Of a stretch of 64,000 bases of DNA, positions 1 through 12,214 are shown piece after piece. Both the position numbers and the translations under genes were made by a program. This DNA comes from Laccaria trichodermophora (taxonomy: Eukaryota > Basidiomycota > Agaricomycetes > Agaricales > Hydnangiaceae), in assembly GCA_018417955.1 (NCBI GenBank), contig JACTVC010000004.1, positions 558,001 to 622,000 of the forward strand, written 5' to 3'. Positions within the stretch are counted from its first letter, which is position 1, and the number at the start of each line of letters is the position of its first letter. Below the pieces are notes generated by a model. The model was given only the letters and a program-made list of their open reading frames with translations, searched no databases and was not told the DNA's origin.

Positions 1-53
1 CGAGCACGAGCATGTTCCAGGTCGTGTGATCTAATAACACTTATTGCCCACAG

Positions 54-572
54 GTCGCCGTGTTCTTGACTCTTACCTTCACCTTTTCTTAACCTCAAGC
101 TCGGCCCTCACACCTGAGCACGACTTGGAGAACATCGCCTACCACACACTTCACACCTATGCTCTGGGGGAACACGTAGGGTCAAAATGGGGCCTCGGTC
201 GCACTTTGCGATGGGTACCTGCATTCGCTCCAGAGGTTCGCGAGCAAGTGCCTGACTCACCCGACCTGCAGAAGGTTGGGCTTTATAAGGTTCAGGGAGA
301 CGCGGTAACAGCAGTGATGGGCGGCATATTTTCCCAATTTGTACGTCCTGCTCCTCTACCTTTTTGATGCTCTGAACGATGTATTTCGTCAGGGAGGCTC
401 CGTGGCACACAGGGTGTTCCATACACGACTGCTGCCATGTATGCTGGTGAAGGGCGCACTGCACGAAGCATTCCATCGTGATGCTCTGTTAGTGTGTGAC
501 CGTATGGGTGGGCCGGAGGGGAGACTAGTGAAAAACTCATCGACTAGAAATGTGGCGGATCCAGCTCAATGA
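54..572 (+). CDS. RNase III-fold mitochondrial ribosomal protein (mL57/Mrpl15- or mL44-like), 3' part
   Basis: The 5' end lies outside the window; the first visible exon follows a CAG acceptor at 51-53. Exons 54-340 and 393-572 flank a 52-nt GT-AG intron (341-392), and splicing joins SQF to GGSVAHRVFHTRLL in frame. The stop is TGA 570-572. The block with ALGEHVGSKWGLGRTLRW, YKVQGDAVTAVMGGIFSQF and FHTRLLPCML resembles the catalytically dead RNase III domain of large-subunit mitoribosomal proteins. No double-stranded RNA-binding domain follows, which favours an mL57/Mrpl15-type protein over mL44. Such proteins are structural components of the mitochondrial 54S subunit in fungi. The identification is by motif and length only. 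A generic RNase III-like protein is the alternative. Confidence 0.6.
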
Positions 573-1030
573 CGTATAAGTACCAACCTATTTATGGTAC
601 GTCCCCCTGCCCAGCCGAGGTCTTCTGCTTATGACGTTTTCAGTACCCGTAATATATACTCTTACTTCCTACTTTTTGGAACTTCATTCCATTCCATCAC
701 TATGATGGGGTCTTCGCAACTCCGTTTGAACAAGAGTCCATTTGGCCATTTGGGCTAGGCTGCCATAAGACACTTGTTTGTTGACCATCCATTTCCTGTC
801 GTCTCAATTTGCAGATACTTGAAGAATTGCCATGGCACAGCATCGTCAAGGTGCTCCCTCTATGGCATCCCTGGCCCTTTGTAAACTGTGCCTGTTAAGA
901 GGTGCTCAATTACAGGCAGGTCAGGTCAGTTCAGGACCGGTGTATATTCCCCATGAGAACTTATTTGACCTTCACAGACGATCGAAACACAAACTGAGAT
1001 AAAGTCCATATAAAACAAGAGAAGATAATA
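573..1030. other. Intergenic, convergent gene ends
   Basis: AT-rich spacer between the 3' end of the mitoribosomal protein gene and the 3' end of the minus-strand neprosin pseudogene. I see no ORF with coding character, RNA gene or repeat in it. Confidence 0.6.
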
Positions 1031-2353
1031 GCACGTGTTGCCACCTGGCCCACCAAAGAAGAAGAAAGTACCCCAATCGCCTCCCTGAAGTGACTTTGAA
1101 TTGTTGATATTCCAGCAGCTGCGGCTGCCTATATCGACCTTCGTCAAGTCTGACCAAACACCAACGCTAGCATTCACGTCGGGCGGGTTGTAGTGGATCC
1201 TGTTCAGGTAAGCGGCCTGTGCATAACCTTTGTCCGGGAACATTCCGCTGCCCATCTACGGCCAGACACCTGTCGCACTGAACCTCACAACTTCGCCGCC
1301 ATACTCTGCGAATTCCGCATTCTTGGTAAGCTGTCCTCCGTTGTGGATCGAGCCGGGGTAATGCCCAACTGTGTCATAGGCTGCGCCCGCGCCCCTGAGA
1401 TCCAACCACCAAATGCTCTGATAAAGTTTCCACTGCAGGTCAAAGCCTTCCTGATCACCACCCCTGTGGTCGAAAGTCCTTCCGAGGTGCCAGTTGTTGT
1501 TGGTCTGCACGAAGGCCTTGCACTCCAGGTTGTAACAGCCCGTAGAGTACGCGTCGGATGTCCAGAAGATGAAGCGCACTGCCGCCTGTGTAATGAAATG
1601 CTGGACAATCCACCCCCCTTCGGCCGTTTGAAGGTTTTTGCTGGACCCGCATACGTACCACTGCTGGGAGATGCTGAAATTTCCGACAGGACTACAGGTC
1701 CAAATATGAGTGACTACCGATATTGTCGATTTGTTGATAACCATAGGCGTAGAGGCGAGGCTGCCGAGCTTAGGGGCCTCGGCTGTCAAGTTCTTCCACC
1801 CCTCGGGCACTCAGCACTTGCCCAGCTCCGTTTGTGGAGTGAGCGAAGAAAGCGGCAAGCGTGGGGTAGGTGGTCATCCGCTCCAGTGTTAGGCGAGCGA
1901 ATGGAATGATTCCGTCAGGACCAGATATATCGTTGCCGGCAGCCAAACGGATCGTTCAGGTTCTGCGTCAGAGGGGATAGGACTGGGTTCATACCCGTAG
2001 GTCCTCCTGGTGAGCGCGGAGGTTCATTCAACGGAGCCTCCGGCTCGTTTGCGAGCAGACGACCTGCAAGAGACGGCTGGTTATTGATGTCGATGCAGTC
2101 GGCATAGCGGCCGTCATGCAAGAAAGAATGAGCGACATTCCCAACGCCGCTGTACATGTCGAGAATGTGGGCCTTTATCTGGTCGAATGACTGCTCATCG
2201 TCGACAGCGCTGTGCTTCCATTGTGGGAAGCTTGGAAACTGTGGCCAAGAATTGGTTGAATGGAACCTGGTGTAGAGCAGACGCGACTTAAGGAATCGCT
2301 TGGAGGGCGAGGGAGAAAAGGCCGTGCAAGGAGATTGGACTTTTGGCTAACAT
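1031..2353 (-). pseudogene. Neprosin-family (DUF239) glutamic peptidase, decayed copy 1
   Basis: Reading the minus strand from ATG 2353 recovers, in pieces, the whole neprosin layout: a hydrophobic start (ISLHGLFSLALQAI), an activation segment (KAHILDMYSGVGNVAHSFL, then IIPFARLTLERMTTYPTLA), and the catalytic domain (SISQQWYVCG, EGGWIVQHF, TGCYNLECKAFVQTNN, YGGEVVRF, MGSGMFPDKG, WGTFFFFGGPGGN). It is broken by frame changes near 2305 and 1920, a TAA after DSRGP (about 1780), a frame change after YLDL near 1690, and an in-frame TAG directly before MGSG (about 1252). The two glutamates expected for catalysis (EGGW and GGEV) are still present. Intact members are secreted prolyl endopeptidases. 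CpG content here is normal, unlike copy 2 at 29139-31647. A heavily spliced gene is conceivable, but the in-frame stops lack plausible flanking introns. Confidence 0.75.
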
Positions 2354-2361
2354 CATTGATG

Positions 2362-3155
2362 GGTGGGTGAGCATACTAGTGGATTTTGCATACTTTTCGA
2401 CTTACCCTTTGGATACGCTCTAATGCGAAGGACTACCGCGCTGTTTGACTTTAAGTGTTCGAACTGCGATGTTCGAGTACCACCTGGGGCACCGTTTTTC
2501 ACGTCCCCCGAAGCCTCCAAAGGCCTATTCTTTTGTAGGGTGTAATGCCTTCAAGCTTTAAGCCCTGACCCGCAGAGTCTAGGGCACCGTTGTTTTACGT
2601 CCCCCGAAGCCCTCGAAGGCCTATTCCTAAGTTGACAGGGTGTAATAACCAGTGTCTTTCGACTTTGCATGTGCTTATTCTACTTGACTTATGCTTGACT
2701 TGCAGAAATGAGAATTCTGTTCACTTGTATTGAACACGCGTCCTTTTCTTTTAATTTTATAGGGTTTCGTTCAGTATTTGTACATGGGGCTATGAGAGAC
2801 GGTCGGAGACGCGCCGTGCGGAGTACCCCGCGGCTGTTCAAGGTGAGGGGTGGGGGCAGCTGGAGACGGAAGAATTGATTGACTGCTCTGAAGAGTTGTT
2901 AGCACGTTCTCAGATAGGAGTAGACAACTCAGGGAAAGGAGGAACGTAGAGGATTTACGCTTCTCTGAACCGGGTTCCGAGCGCCCAGTGGGGCAGGTGA
3001 CAAAATGTTGAGCTGTGCGAAGTGAGCGCAGAGCGCTTACAGTAAATGCCCCGGCAAAATGCGAAAGATGCCTCATGGTCAACGTGTGGCGTTTGTTGCA
3101 TCCAAGTTCTCGGCACTCGCTTCTTTCCTTCGCCCACACCAGCTACACGTCCAAC
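2362..3155. other. Intergenic region with a 60-bp direct repeat
   Basis: Spacer between the divergent neprosin pseudogene and the NB-ARC gene. It contains two imperfect direct copies of a 60-65 bp unit (2487-2546 and 2582-2646), both starting GGGCACCGTT and ending GGGTGTAAT. The 3' part should hold the NB-ARC promoter; I see no clear TATA box. Confidence 0.5.
2487..2646 (+). repeat. Direct repeat, two diverged units
   Basis: Units 2487-2546 and 2582-2646 share ACGTCCCCCGAAGCC, GGCCTATTC and AGGGTGTAAT. No terminal inverted repeat or coding content is visible; origin unknown. Confidence 0.6.
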
Positions 3156-5924
3156 ATGAGTGAAAATCACGTCCTCCAAGGTGCTCAGAACATCGTTATA
3201 AGAGGCGGCACATTCATGGCTGCCGAAACTGTAAGTGAAGCTCTCGGGAGTCTAATACCTCTGATCACAAGCCAATCAATTGGTAGATCAATTACACTAG
3301 CGCTGGCAACAAATTGACATCCGATGCAGCAATTCCCGAAAAGCCAAACTCAAGTATTCGGTTCATAGGACGGGCCGACGTTCTCGCAAAACTGAAGGAA
3401 CATTTTACTGCCAAAAGCAACAATAAACTCCGCCGTCGAAAATTCTTTTTGTTGTATGGCATGGGGGGTATCGGGAAGACTCAGATTTGTTTGAGGTTCA
3501 TTGAGGATATGTCTGACTAGTATGTACTCCCCCATCCTACTTAGTCCCTGTTTCTGATTGGTTCCCAGTTTTTCCCATGTTTTCTGGATTGATGCATCTT
3601 CAATTAGTACAATCACACAGGGACTGAAGGGAATCTGCAACCTTCCTGAGGCTCAGTTGTCTGCACTGGATGGTTCACCTCAATCTGCTTTATGGTGGAT
3701 TAGCTCTCTGAGAGAAAATTATGCAATGGTCTTTGATAATGCTGATAATCTGACACCTGGGGAGCTGGAGCAATATTTTCCATCTGGGCTAGAAGGGAAT
3801 ATTCTGATAACTAGTTGCAACTCTGGCCTAAAACATTTGACTTCACATGAGAGTTCTCTTGAGGTAAAAGAGATGGAAGAAAGTGATGCCATCTCTTTAC
3901 TCTTAAAGGCTGCTTTCTTGAGTGAGTCTCAGGAAAATTTACAAGCTGAGGCTTCCAAGATTGTGAATGAGCTCTTTTGCATTCCTCTGGCTATTGATCA
4001 GGCTGGTGCTTTCATTGCTTTTGGAAACACAGAAATCAGAGACTATCTTGATGAATATTCTCTATACAGAGAAAGATTACTATCTTACCCAGCTTTCAAA
4101 GGGGCTTCTAAATATAACAGAACTGTGTATGGGACTTGGGAGCTATCATTCAAAGAAATTCAGCAAAGGGCTAAAAGTGATGATACTCAAAGAGCTGAGG
4201 CAGCTAAGAGTGCAATGTTTCTTCTGGCAATCTTTGCCTTCTTTCATTTTGATGGTATTACTGAAGAAATCTTTTCTTATGCAGCTACTCAACTGTATGA
4301 GGAAAATGGAGATAATGAGCAGAGGTCTGCCTTGCCTCTTGCAAGCTCCATTATAGACCGCACACTGCTTCAGGTTCACAGCACAGGAAAATGGGATAAT
4401 TTCATCTTCAAAGAGGGAGTTCAGGTATTACTGTCTTTTAGCCTGATCAAACTGGTTTCATCCAAAGGTATCTATACCATGCATCCACTTATTCATGCAT
4501 GGGGAAGAGACAGAATGTCATCAGAAGATAGGCAGAAATACTGTTTGATGGCATATGGATTTTTAGCTTGCTCTCTGCCAGAAGACTTCAATGACCAGCC
4601 ATATCAGTTCAGAAGAATTTTGTTCACTCATTTGAGGGCAAATATACAGCACAGCGTAATGATAAAGAAAGAAATGGTTGATAAATACTTTGATGATGCC
4701 CATGAAAAAATTGGGAAAATGTTAAGGGAGCAGGGGTATGATATTGAGGCAAAGAAGATTCAAATTTTGGTGCTGGATGCAAGAAGGAGAACTCTTGGTG
4801 AGGAGCACCCAGATACAATCAGAGCCATGGGTGATCTTGCATGTACATACCAGAGTTTAGGAAAATATGGAGATGCAGAGAGGCTTGAAATTGAAGTTTT
4901 GAATATGAGAAGCAAACCACTTGGGCAAGAGCACCCAGATACAATTGGTGCTATCAATAGCCTTGCAAGTACATATGAGAGTCTAGGAAAATATGCAGAT
5001 GCAGAAAAGCTCAAAATTCAAGTTTTAGATATGAGAAATAGACTATTTGGGGAAGAGCATGCAGACACAATCACTGCCATGGGCAATCTTGCAGTTTCAT
5101 ACATGAGTTTAGGAAAATATGCAGATGCAGAGAAGCTTGAAATCAAAGTTTTAGATATGAGAAAGAGACTTCTTGGAGAAGATCACCCAGATACAATTGG
5201 GGCCATGAGTCATCTTGCAATTTCATATTGGAGTCTAGGAAAATGTGGAGATGCAGAGAAACTTGAAATCAAAGTTCTAGAGCTAAGAAACAGTCTTTTT
5301 GGAGAAGAACACCCTGATACAATAAGGGCCATGGCTAACCTTGCAACTACATATGGCAGTCTGGGAAAACATTCAGATGCAGAGAAACTACAAATCAAAG
5401 TTCTGGATATGAAAAACAGACTGCTTGGAGAAGAACACCCAGACACAATCACTGCCATGGGTAATCTTGCAGTTTCATACATGAGTCTAGGAAAATTTGC
5501 AGATGCAGAGAAGCTCAAAATCCAAGTACTAGATAGGAGAAACAGACTTCTTGGAGAAGAACACCCAGATACAATTGCTGCAATGGCTATCCTTGCAGCT
5601 ACATATGAGAGTCTTGGAAAATTTGCAGATGCAGAGAAGCTCCAAATCAAAGTTCTAGGTCTAAGAAACAGACTTCTTGGAAAAGAACACCCTGATACAA
5701 TTGATGGAATGGAAAATCTTGCAATAACATTTTACTATCTACAAAAATACACAGATGCAGCCAGATTGGAAGTCCAAGTTGTAGACACAAGGAAGAAGAT
5801 TTTTGGAGAGGAACATCCAAAAACAGTCAAAGCAGTGGAATTACTTGCAGAATTTCAATCTCAAGCCAATACAAATACTTCAGAAACTGAATCAAAGAAA
5901 AAAGGTGAATCTCATCTACTCTAG
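3156..5924 (+). CDS. NB-ARC/TPR STAND NTPase (fungal NLR-like), 887 aa
   Basis: Three exons, 3156-3230, 3287-3519 and 3569-5924, with introns of 56 and 49 nt, join in frame to 887 aa. The N-terminus carries VIRGGTFMAAE, a short leader frequent in agaricomycete NLR-like proteins. A Walker A site GMGGIGKT lies near residue 90, followed by FSHVFWIDASS and LLITSCNS-like strands and a winged-helix stretch (MHPLIHAWGRDRM). From codon 4749 onward there are eight 42-residue TPR_10/12-type repeats (LGEEHPDTI ... YxSLGKYADAEKL) and a ninth partial one. Proteins of this build are proposed non-self or heterokaryon-incompatibility sensors, with ATP-driven oligomerisation and TPRs as the sensing surface. 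No effector domain is obvious at the N-terminus. Exon 3 has only two CpGs in 2356 bp whereas exons 1-2 have normal CpG, yet the frame is fully open. Confidence 0.88.
4749..5876 (+). repeat. Tandem 126-bp TPR-coding repeats, 8 full plus 1 partial
   Basis: Eight units of exactly 126 bp run from 4749 to 5756; a ninth, shorter unit runs to about 5876. Units are near-identical in the HPDTI and SLGK helices and vary mainly at a few positions (for example RRR, RSK, RNR, RKR, RNS and the residue before SLGK). Constant length with clustered variation is the pattern of repeats that exchange by unequal crossing-over. Confidence 0.9.
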
Positions 5925-8900
5925 AGTCTAGTTAATTTACATGTTCATAATATTAGTTCACCATTTTTCCAAAATTGACAGTAGATTTCCCAAAAAATTG
6001 AAGAGAAAGGTATTGCAATGTTTCAACATTTCTCATATTATGAATTCTTATTTGGATGTTTAGTAGGATCTACAATAGATCTGACTCACAATATTGCAAG
6101 TTTATCATTGTATATATCTAGCATGGGTATACTCAAACTATTCAAACAACATTGCTCATCACATATTTGAAAATTTCAACAGCTATGGCTGCTAAAAATC
6201 ACAATGCACCAAAGAAGGAAGTACACAGTACTGACACCATTGAAATTATTCTTTACTGCCTTGGGCAAGTATCCTAAGAAAAAAACAGCACAGATTCTGA
6301 TTCAAACTCTCTGCTCTACTGAGACTTCACCCCCAGTCAAAAGTCAGTCAAGTAGAATCCTGTAGAATTGAGTAGGATTGATTGCCATCACAGCAATCAA
6401 TATCACTTGATTTCACACAAAACATGAGAATGGCTCAATGGTTTTTCATGTGAGATTGAATTATATTGTGCAATATCAAGCCAAGTGATGCCCACTCCAC
6501 CATGCTCATTTTCTCCAGACTGAATACATCATTCCTCAAGCTGACTATTGAGCTGCAACAAGTGATATGGAGTCTTGTCTATTGGCAACATTCTCAAATT
6601 GCCTCAATCTTGCTCTATCAAATATGTAGCCATATCATGTTAAATAGATTATATTTCAGTATACTATATACTATAATATAGTAGGGTTTTTAAACAGTCT
6701 GAGTCCTGCAATTATGCTGCCACTACTGCGATCCTCCTGGTCTTGGGCTCACTTGGAGTATTGGAAGGGGCCAGTTTTGCTGCTGCTGCCTTTGCCACCT
6801 GTGCTTCTCAAAGGAAATGCTATGAGGAGATGATAAGTATCTTGAGCATCAACAACAAGATGAATTAAACTCACCACTTCTTCTGGCATACCTTCCAGAC
6901 CTGTTCAGAATGATGTATACCAGGCAGGTGTCCCTTCAGTGTATTTCATAGACCACTAAAAGCTTGCATTGGAGACAGTTAGACAGATGATAACGAAATA
7001 GGGAGAGGGATATGCTCACCATGGGGTAATCATGTTGGATTGACCTTTGGGTTTCTGAGCTATGGGCACAATGTCAGTTTGGTTGAGCTGGCTGTGGTGA
7101 TGAAGCAGTGACAGTTGCATTGAATGAGTTGTAGAGTTGAACTGTGTATGGTCTAAGAAGAACCCTAGATCACATGAGTTCTGGTACACCTTAATGCTGA
7201 TGAAGTGATGCATACTGAACACATCAAAGCATGTTTGTATATCAAGAATGTTAGTGCTAGGACTTTAATGGTACTGATATTAAGTAGCTGATAGCACATG
7301 GCTTTATCAAATACTTTAGTACATAGTTTCACTTAGTTATTCTACAACATCTTATATACTTGTGCTAAGTATTCTAGATCCTAAAGGAACACATTAGAAC
7401 CTTCCATGGCCTTCCAGCACCTTTGCTGTCAATGCTTTGGAAGTTCTTGTCTTTGTTCTCTGTTTGAACAAGCTTCTGTTTGGCTATACAGGGTTTGCCA
7501 AATATTGGTACATAGTTGTGTTGTGTTGTTCTAAGTGGAAGCACTTGGATTGTGGTATACTATGCACTACTTAGATGTTAGTTACAAAATGTCAATAAGA
7601 CTTGTTAGCAGATAAGGAAGACTTTGTAGTAAACATAGTAGTGATATGAGAGGAAAAGAGAGGAAAGTAATGGTGGGTATGGTGATACCATAACAAGGGC
7701 AGGCTTGTTGGACTTAGAAACAGATGAAGAGCATCAGAGCAATATGAGAGAGTACTTACCTTCCCAACAGATATTTTATATGTGTGGCAAGGCTGGTAAC
7801 CATATTGGGCCAAGACTGATCAGTTTTGGTTGAGTGAGTTTGAGCAGAACTTGACATGGCTGGAATCAATTTGATGGACTCAATTTCACACCATCTCACA
7901 CAATCTGGCTCAAGGCATTTTTCACTGGGCTTCACCTCGAAGCACATTCCTTGCTGAATCTGTTTGTCTTCACCTTTCAACTACATTGTATTCAGATTGC
8001 AAAATGATTGAGGAATCAAATATTCAACTGGGCAGATAGTGTACCATGCTGTGAACCCCAATTCTGGAAACCACACATTTTGGTTATTGAGATATAGGAA
8101 ATTTATTCATGTGAGCCTACTAAATTTAATCACACATCTGACACCTGCAAATTGGTTGACCTGACATGTTTATTGTAATATAGGATTGAGCTCCCCAAGG
8201 GATTCAACTCCATCATACTATTGTATTTTCCATTTTCCATTCATTTCTATTGACTTATGCTTAGTCATCATTTGTTCACATGACCTTAGCTTTTACAGGC
8301 TGGCAACACATGTACAACATAATATAGTGCAGCAAGCTAGGGTGGCAAGCCACATGGCCTGCTACACCCCATTTCAACTGTTGGTTTTGTTTTATGTTGA
8401 ATCCGAGTCTGTTTATACTTATAATAATGTTACATACATTGAATAACACTGCTTGTAGCTCAGCCTTCAGTACATAGACCTCACATTATTCTCAATCTGA
8501 TCCTTTTATTTTTGCTTCTTCCTGAGAGCTCACTGAATATATAAATTGTGCTAGAGGGCCACTGCTTGTCACCTGTCCTTTGGCCAGCTCTCCACAGCAG
8601 TGTTCCATGTTTGCAAAAGAGTGCATTTGTTCCAATCTTTATGAGGGCACAAAATATCAATGTTTACACAACTTGACTTTGCTAGACAAAGTGAGCTGAT
8701 TACACAAAAATTACAATGACACATATCCATGACTAACTACCTGATGCACAAAACAGTTTGCAGAGAACAGCAGTGAAATAAAAAGGAGAAATGCACATGT
8801 GATCTTCATTTACATGACTGTCCACATGAGCAAAGTTTCCTAGTTGGGTCAACCCACAAAACCCACTACTAACACAGCAGGAATAACATAGTGCAGCAAG

Positions 8901-8992
8901 CCACAAGGCCTGCTATTGTTATGAACCATCCCTATGACATACAACCCTCATTCCTGATCTATGCAAACAACCCTTGCCTACACAAGTAGCCC
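5925..8992. other. CpG-depleted, AT-rich repeat island, part 1
   Basis: No supported gene. CpG occurs only about once per kilobase or less. Short ORFs are not conserved-looking. A 73-codon open stretch at 7756-7980 (minus) ends at a good GTAAGT donor but I recognise nothing in it. Two related segments containing AGTGCAGCAAGC and GCCTGCTA occur near 8320-8380 and 8890-8925, probably fragments of one old repeat. Confidence 0.5.
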
Positions 8993-9215
8993 CTTGCCGA
9001 CCTTGTACTCAAGTATCCAACACTGAGCTAAGAAGTACAAGCACCAGTTGTTTCTCAACTTGCCAAGACTTCCTTCCAGTGCCTTGCCATCACCTCCTCA
9101 CAATAAACTCTTGCTGACCTTGTGCTCAAGTGTCCAACACCAAGCCAAGAAGCACCAATGCCTATTGTTCCTTGACTCACTTCCATTGCCTTCCCAACTC
9201 CAACTCCTATCCTCT
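8993..9215 (+). repeat. Tandem duplication, 117-bp period
   Basis: Unit 1 starts CTTGCCGACCTTG (8993) and unit 2 starts CTTGCTGACCTTG (9110). The two share the order CTCAAGT.TCCAACAC, AAGAAG, CACCA and several pyrimidine-rich blocks. They are diverged, mostly by transitions. No coding function is seen. Confidence 0.65.
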
Positions 9216-11987
9216 CTACCTATTATCTCCATCCATCAGCAAGTTAGCATTTTACTTTTTCCCTTTTCATCACTTTTCAGCTTTTTCTGGGTTTTGCAAA
9301 AAGTTAAAGGCTAAGAGGTGAAAAAGCTAACTACTGGTCAACAACCTTAGACTACAGGTCTTCTATATATGGGTTCACATAGTAAGTATGAAATGAATTG
9401 AGGATGTTGCTGTGCATGATGTAGTCTGCCAACATCCATCCTAACACCATATTTAGGCTGAGCCAGGTATGACCTGGCCTGGTCAGTGTTAGTTGTGGTG
9501 TTGAAGATGGAGAGAAAGAGGCAGTGATGTGTGACAAATGGTGTGTTGGGCATTGTTGATTTTCAGACTCCAACATGATGGTAACATTCCGACATTGGAC
9601 ATTTGATCACACCACCAGCTTGAACCTCCACATCAATGGTGACCTTCTTAGATGTCCATTGGCATGTCCTGCCCAAGTCCTGCCTCCAATCAAGTTGAAA
9701 TGCTTTAGCTCTCTTGTGGTAACAATGTCTTCTGAGTGCATTGGCCAGTTCTTGGTGTTGGGTTCTGGATCCAGGCTGAAGGTACCAATTCCTCCCCTTT
9801 TCCTGTCTGTTTATGCTTCTGAATCTTCCATTTTTCAGCAGGAGATTTGCTAGTTGACCTGCAAGATTTGTGTGGTGGGATTTGTAGAGATAGCTTTGTT
9901 AGTGTTACTTGTAGATACACATTTTGCTTTTTCATAGCTTTTCCACTTTTTCCAGTCTTTGAGTAACACAAAAAGTAGCCAGCTTTTTTGGATTAGCCAT
10001 GTAGCTTTTTTGACTTGCTACTTTTTCCCTTTTTGCTGCTTTTTTCCCTTGTGCAAGTGGAAAAAAGCTATTTGTTAAACTACTGAGTCTCTGTTGTATT
10101 CCCTCCTGGCCTATTGTTGTTTTACTTTGTCCCTTTGTTACCACTCCCCATCCCTGATTATGGGCCTTACTCTTCTTGACTTGTATAAATATGCCTCACA
10201 TGTACCAGTACACCTCATCCTAGATATTAAAGTTGTTTCTGTCTCAATCTCTATTTCTCTCATCTCAGTTCTTGTAACAGATATGGGATTGTATGGTGAC
10301 CAGCACCCTTGAAAGAATGCTCTTCCCCACAATGAGATCAGCAGACTTTGAAATTCACTTGGGAGGACATCTGCCTAGAATTGAGCACCTCTTCAAGGTA
10401 CTGTGCAGCTCACTATTAATCACCAAACATCAAGCTCCTAGTACTCATATTGAGTGGCATAAAAGCACAACTTGGATTGAGTGGAAAATTGAAGATAGCC
10501 TTCTGGAGGAAGTTCAATGTCTCCCAGAAGTTTTGTCCACATCAGGAGAAAATCTCTTGAGTCAGTAGGTCAACATAGCCCCAGTATTTATAATAAATAC
10601 CCTGGTACTCTAGTCCCCCCATGAGTCACTTTGGTAGTTTACTGAGACATCTCAGTAGCCCAGGTATTTCTTCTCTTCCACCAGATAGCCCTGGGTACAC
10701 CCTCCTTCCCCTTAGGTAGACACTTGTACACCTTGCTACCAGAGCTACCTGAGTGCACTGATTTCTTTGTAGATATCATTGACTATCAGTTTCCTTGATC
10801 TAAATCACTTTTTGGATACCAGGGATATGAATTCCAGCTATCTAATACAACAATAATAGCCATACTAATAATGATTAATGAGGCCCAAAGTCAGTCTCCA
10901 AGAAAGTGTGGAAGATGGAAATAACAGGTAACATTACACATGGATGAAGGGACACAAGGGTATCCTCAGGGAGATGCATTGTTTTTGTCTGTTGTCATGG
11001 TTTTTGTGTCATTGTTGCACTGTTGTTGTAGTCATCCATTGTCACTGCCACCTGCATCATTGTTGTTGTCCATCCATCTATCTCCATCATCATGTGGCTG
11101 TCCACTGTCATTGTTGTGTCATGTTGTATTGCTAAATAATGTGGCTGAGGGCAAGGTGGTGACATGCAGTGGTTGGCAGGTGATATGATGGTGGTGGTGG
11201 CTATTGAAAAGGTCAGAAAGGGGAAAGAGAGGGGCTGGTAGGGCTTACAATGTGTTGTGCTCACCTGACTGTGTGGGCAGTGATGAGGCATGCTTAATGT
11301 GCCACATCATCTTCTTCATGCACTGTTGGCATGGCAGGGATGATGTGGCATTGGGATGTTGTTTCCATTGTGGTTGGTGTGTGCTGAGTGGGTATGGGTA
11401 GCTGATGACAGTAGTGGGTGGTGGTGGGTGTAGACAATGTGGAGAGGCAGCAGTGGGGGGGTCATTGTCAAGGATGTGAACATGTTGTTGTTGTTGCTGA
11501 GCCTCCAGTGTGTGATGTGGCAGTTGACATGTAGGCCTAAAAGTTATTTAGCCCTTAGTGGAGGGTGCTTTACAATGCAAGGCAGTGTTCAGGAAGGATG
11601 GTGGTGGTGGTGGGAGGAGGAGAGTGTTTGTGTTACAACTTTTGAAATTCAACATGGTCACATGGTGTCAGAGTTTCAACAGACTTGTATAAATTTCAGC
11701 TCACATTGGGCTCAAGGGATTTAAAATCCCATTTTCCCTAATGCGATGAATGTATTATGTCCTGAAAGTTTTTGTTCATTTATCTATCTATCTATCTAGT
11801 AGGCCCCTTTAATGAATTTCTTCCTTAAGGAAGTGGTTGAAATAATCAAGCAACCAAGTTGTTCAATATTTACTAGTGCAGAAAGTACTTGGACTACTGA
11901 CATTATAAGAAAAGCAATCAAGGTCTATGGGGAAATGAGTTGGGAATATTGGAGGGTATTGGGTATATGAACAAATGAGCTGGGTAT
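9216..11987. other. CpG-depleted, low-complexity island, part 2
   Basis: No supported gene. 9930-10075 is rich in short runs related to AGCTTTTTT. 10950-11640 is a GT/TG-rich stretch (repeated TTGTTGT and GTGGTGG) that gives false ORFs. A short (TATC)n run lies near 11778-11797. A TATAAATATG with downstream pyrimidine tract near 10185-10270 looks like an old LTR but has no matching duplication. The last five bases, 11983-11987 (GGTAT), are the target duplication of the Ty3 element. Confidence 0.5.
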
Positions 11988-12214
11988 TGTAATCATGGAT
12001 TACCCTTGTTTGGTATCACCTTCCTGCAGACACATCACGTACATGACTTCTTCAGACATTTTCTTTCTTCTGAACCACCACCATCCCTTGATACGTCTCA
12101 TTGTATTCCATATTCCATATCCTCTGAATCATACATGTGGTCTATTTCTGTTGTACACGTGTTGAGTCCTTTCGTTTAGTGTAATCTATCCCCTTCTCAG
12201 GGGATAGATTTCCA
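11988..12214 (+). repeat. Ty3 5' LTR
   Basis: 227 bp, TG...CA ends, preceded by the GGTAT duplication. It matches the 3' LTR (26759-26985) throughout, with about a dozen transitions and two compensating single-base indels near the end. Confidence 0.95.

Noticed and set aside
1193..1909. Plus-strand ORF of 238 codons
   Set aside because: Opposite the neprosin pseudogene, whose domain order is clear on the minus strand; CpG-rich antisense frames stay open by chance.
5210..5650. Minus-strand ORF of 146 codons
   Set aside because: Antisense of the TPR repeats; no independent coding signal.
4749..5876. Regular repeats resembling a CRISPR or satellite array
   Set aside because: The 126-bp period is exactly 42 codons in one open frame and encodes TPR helices.
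7756..7980. Possible exon ending at a GTAAGT donor on the minus strand
   Set aside because: No acceptable downstream exon keeps the frame, and the region is CpG-depleted repeat DNA.
10092..10279. Possible solo LTR (TGTTGTATT ... TTGTAACA with TATAAATATG)
   Set aside because: No matching 5-bp duplication, and the right end resembles an LTR start instead; boundaries cannot be defended.
10940..11724. Several ORFs rich in Cys, Val and Trp
   Set aside because: Produced by a GT-rich low-complexity tract.
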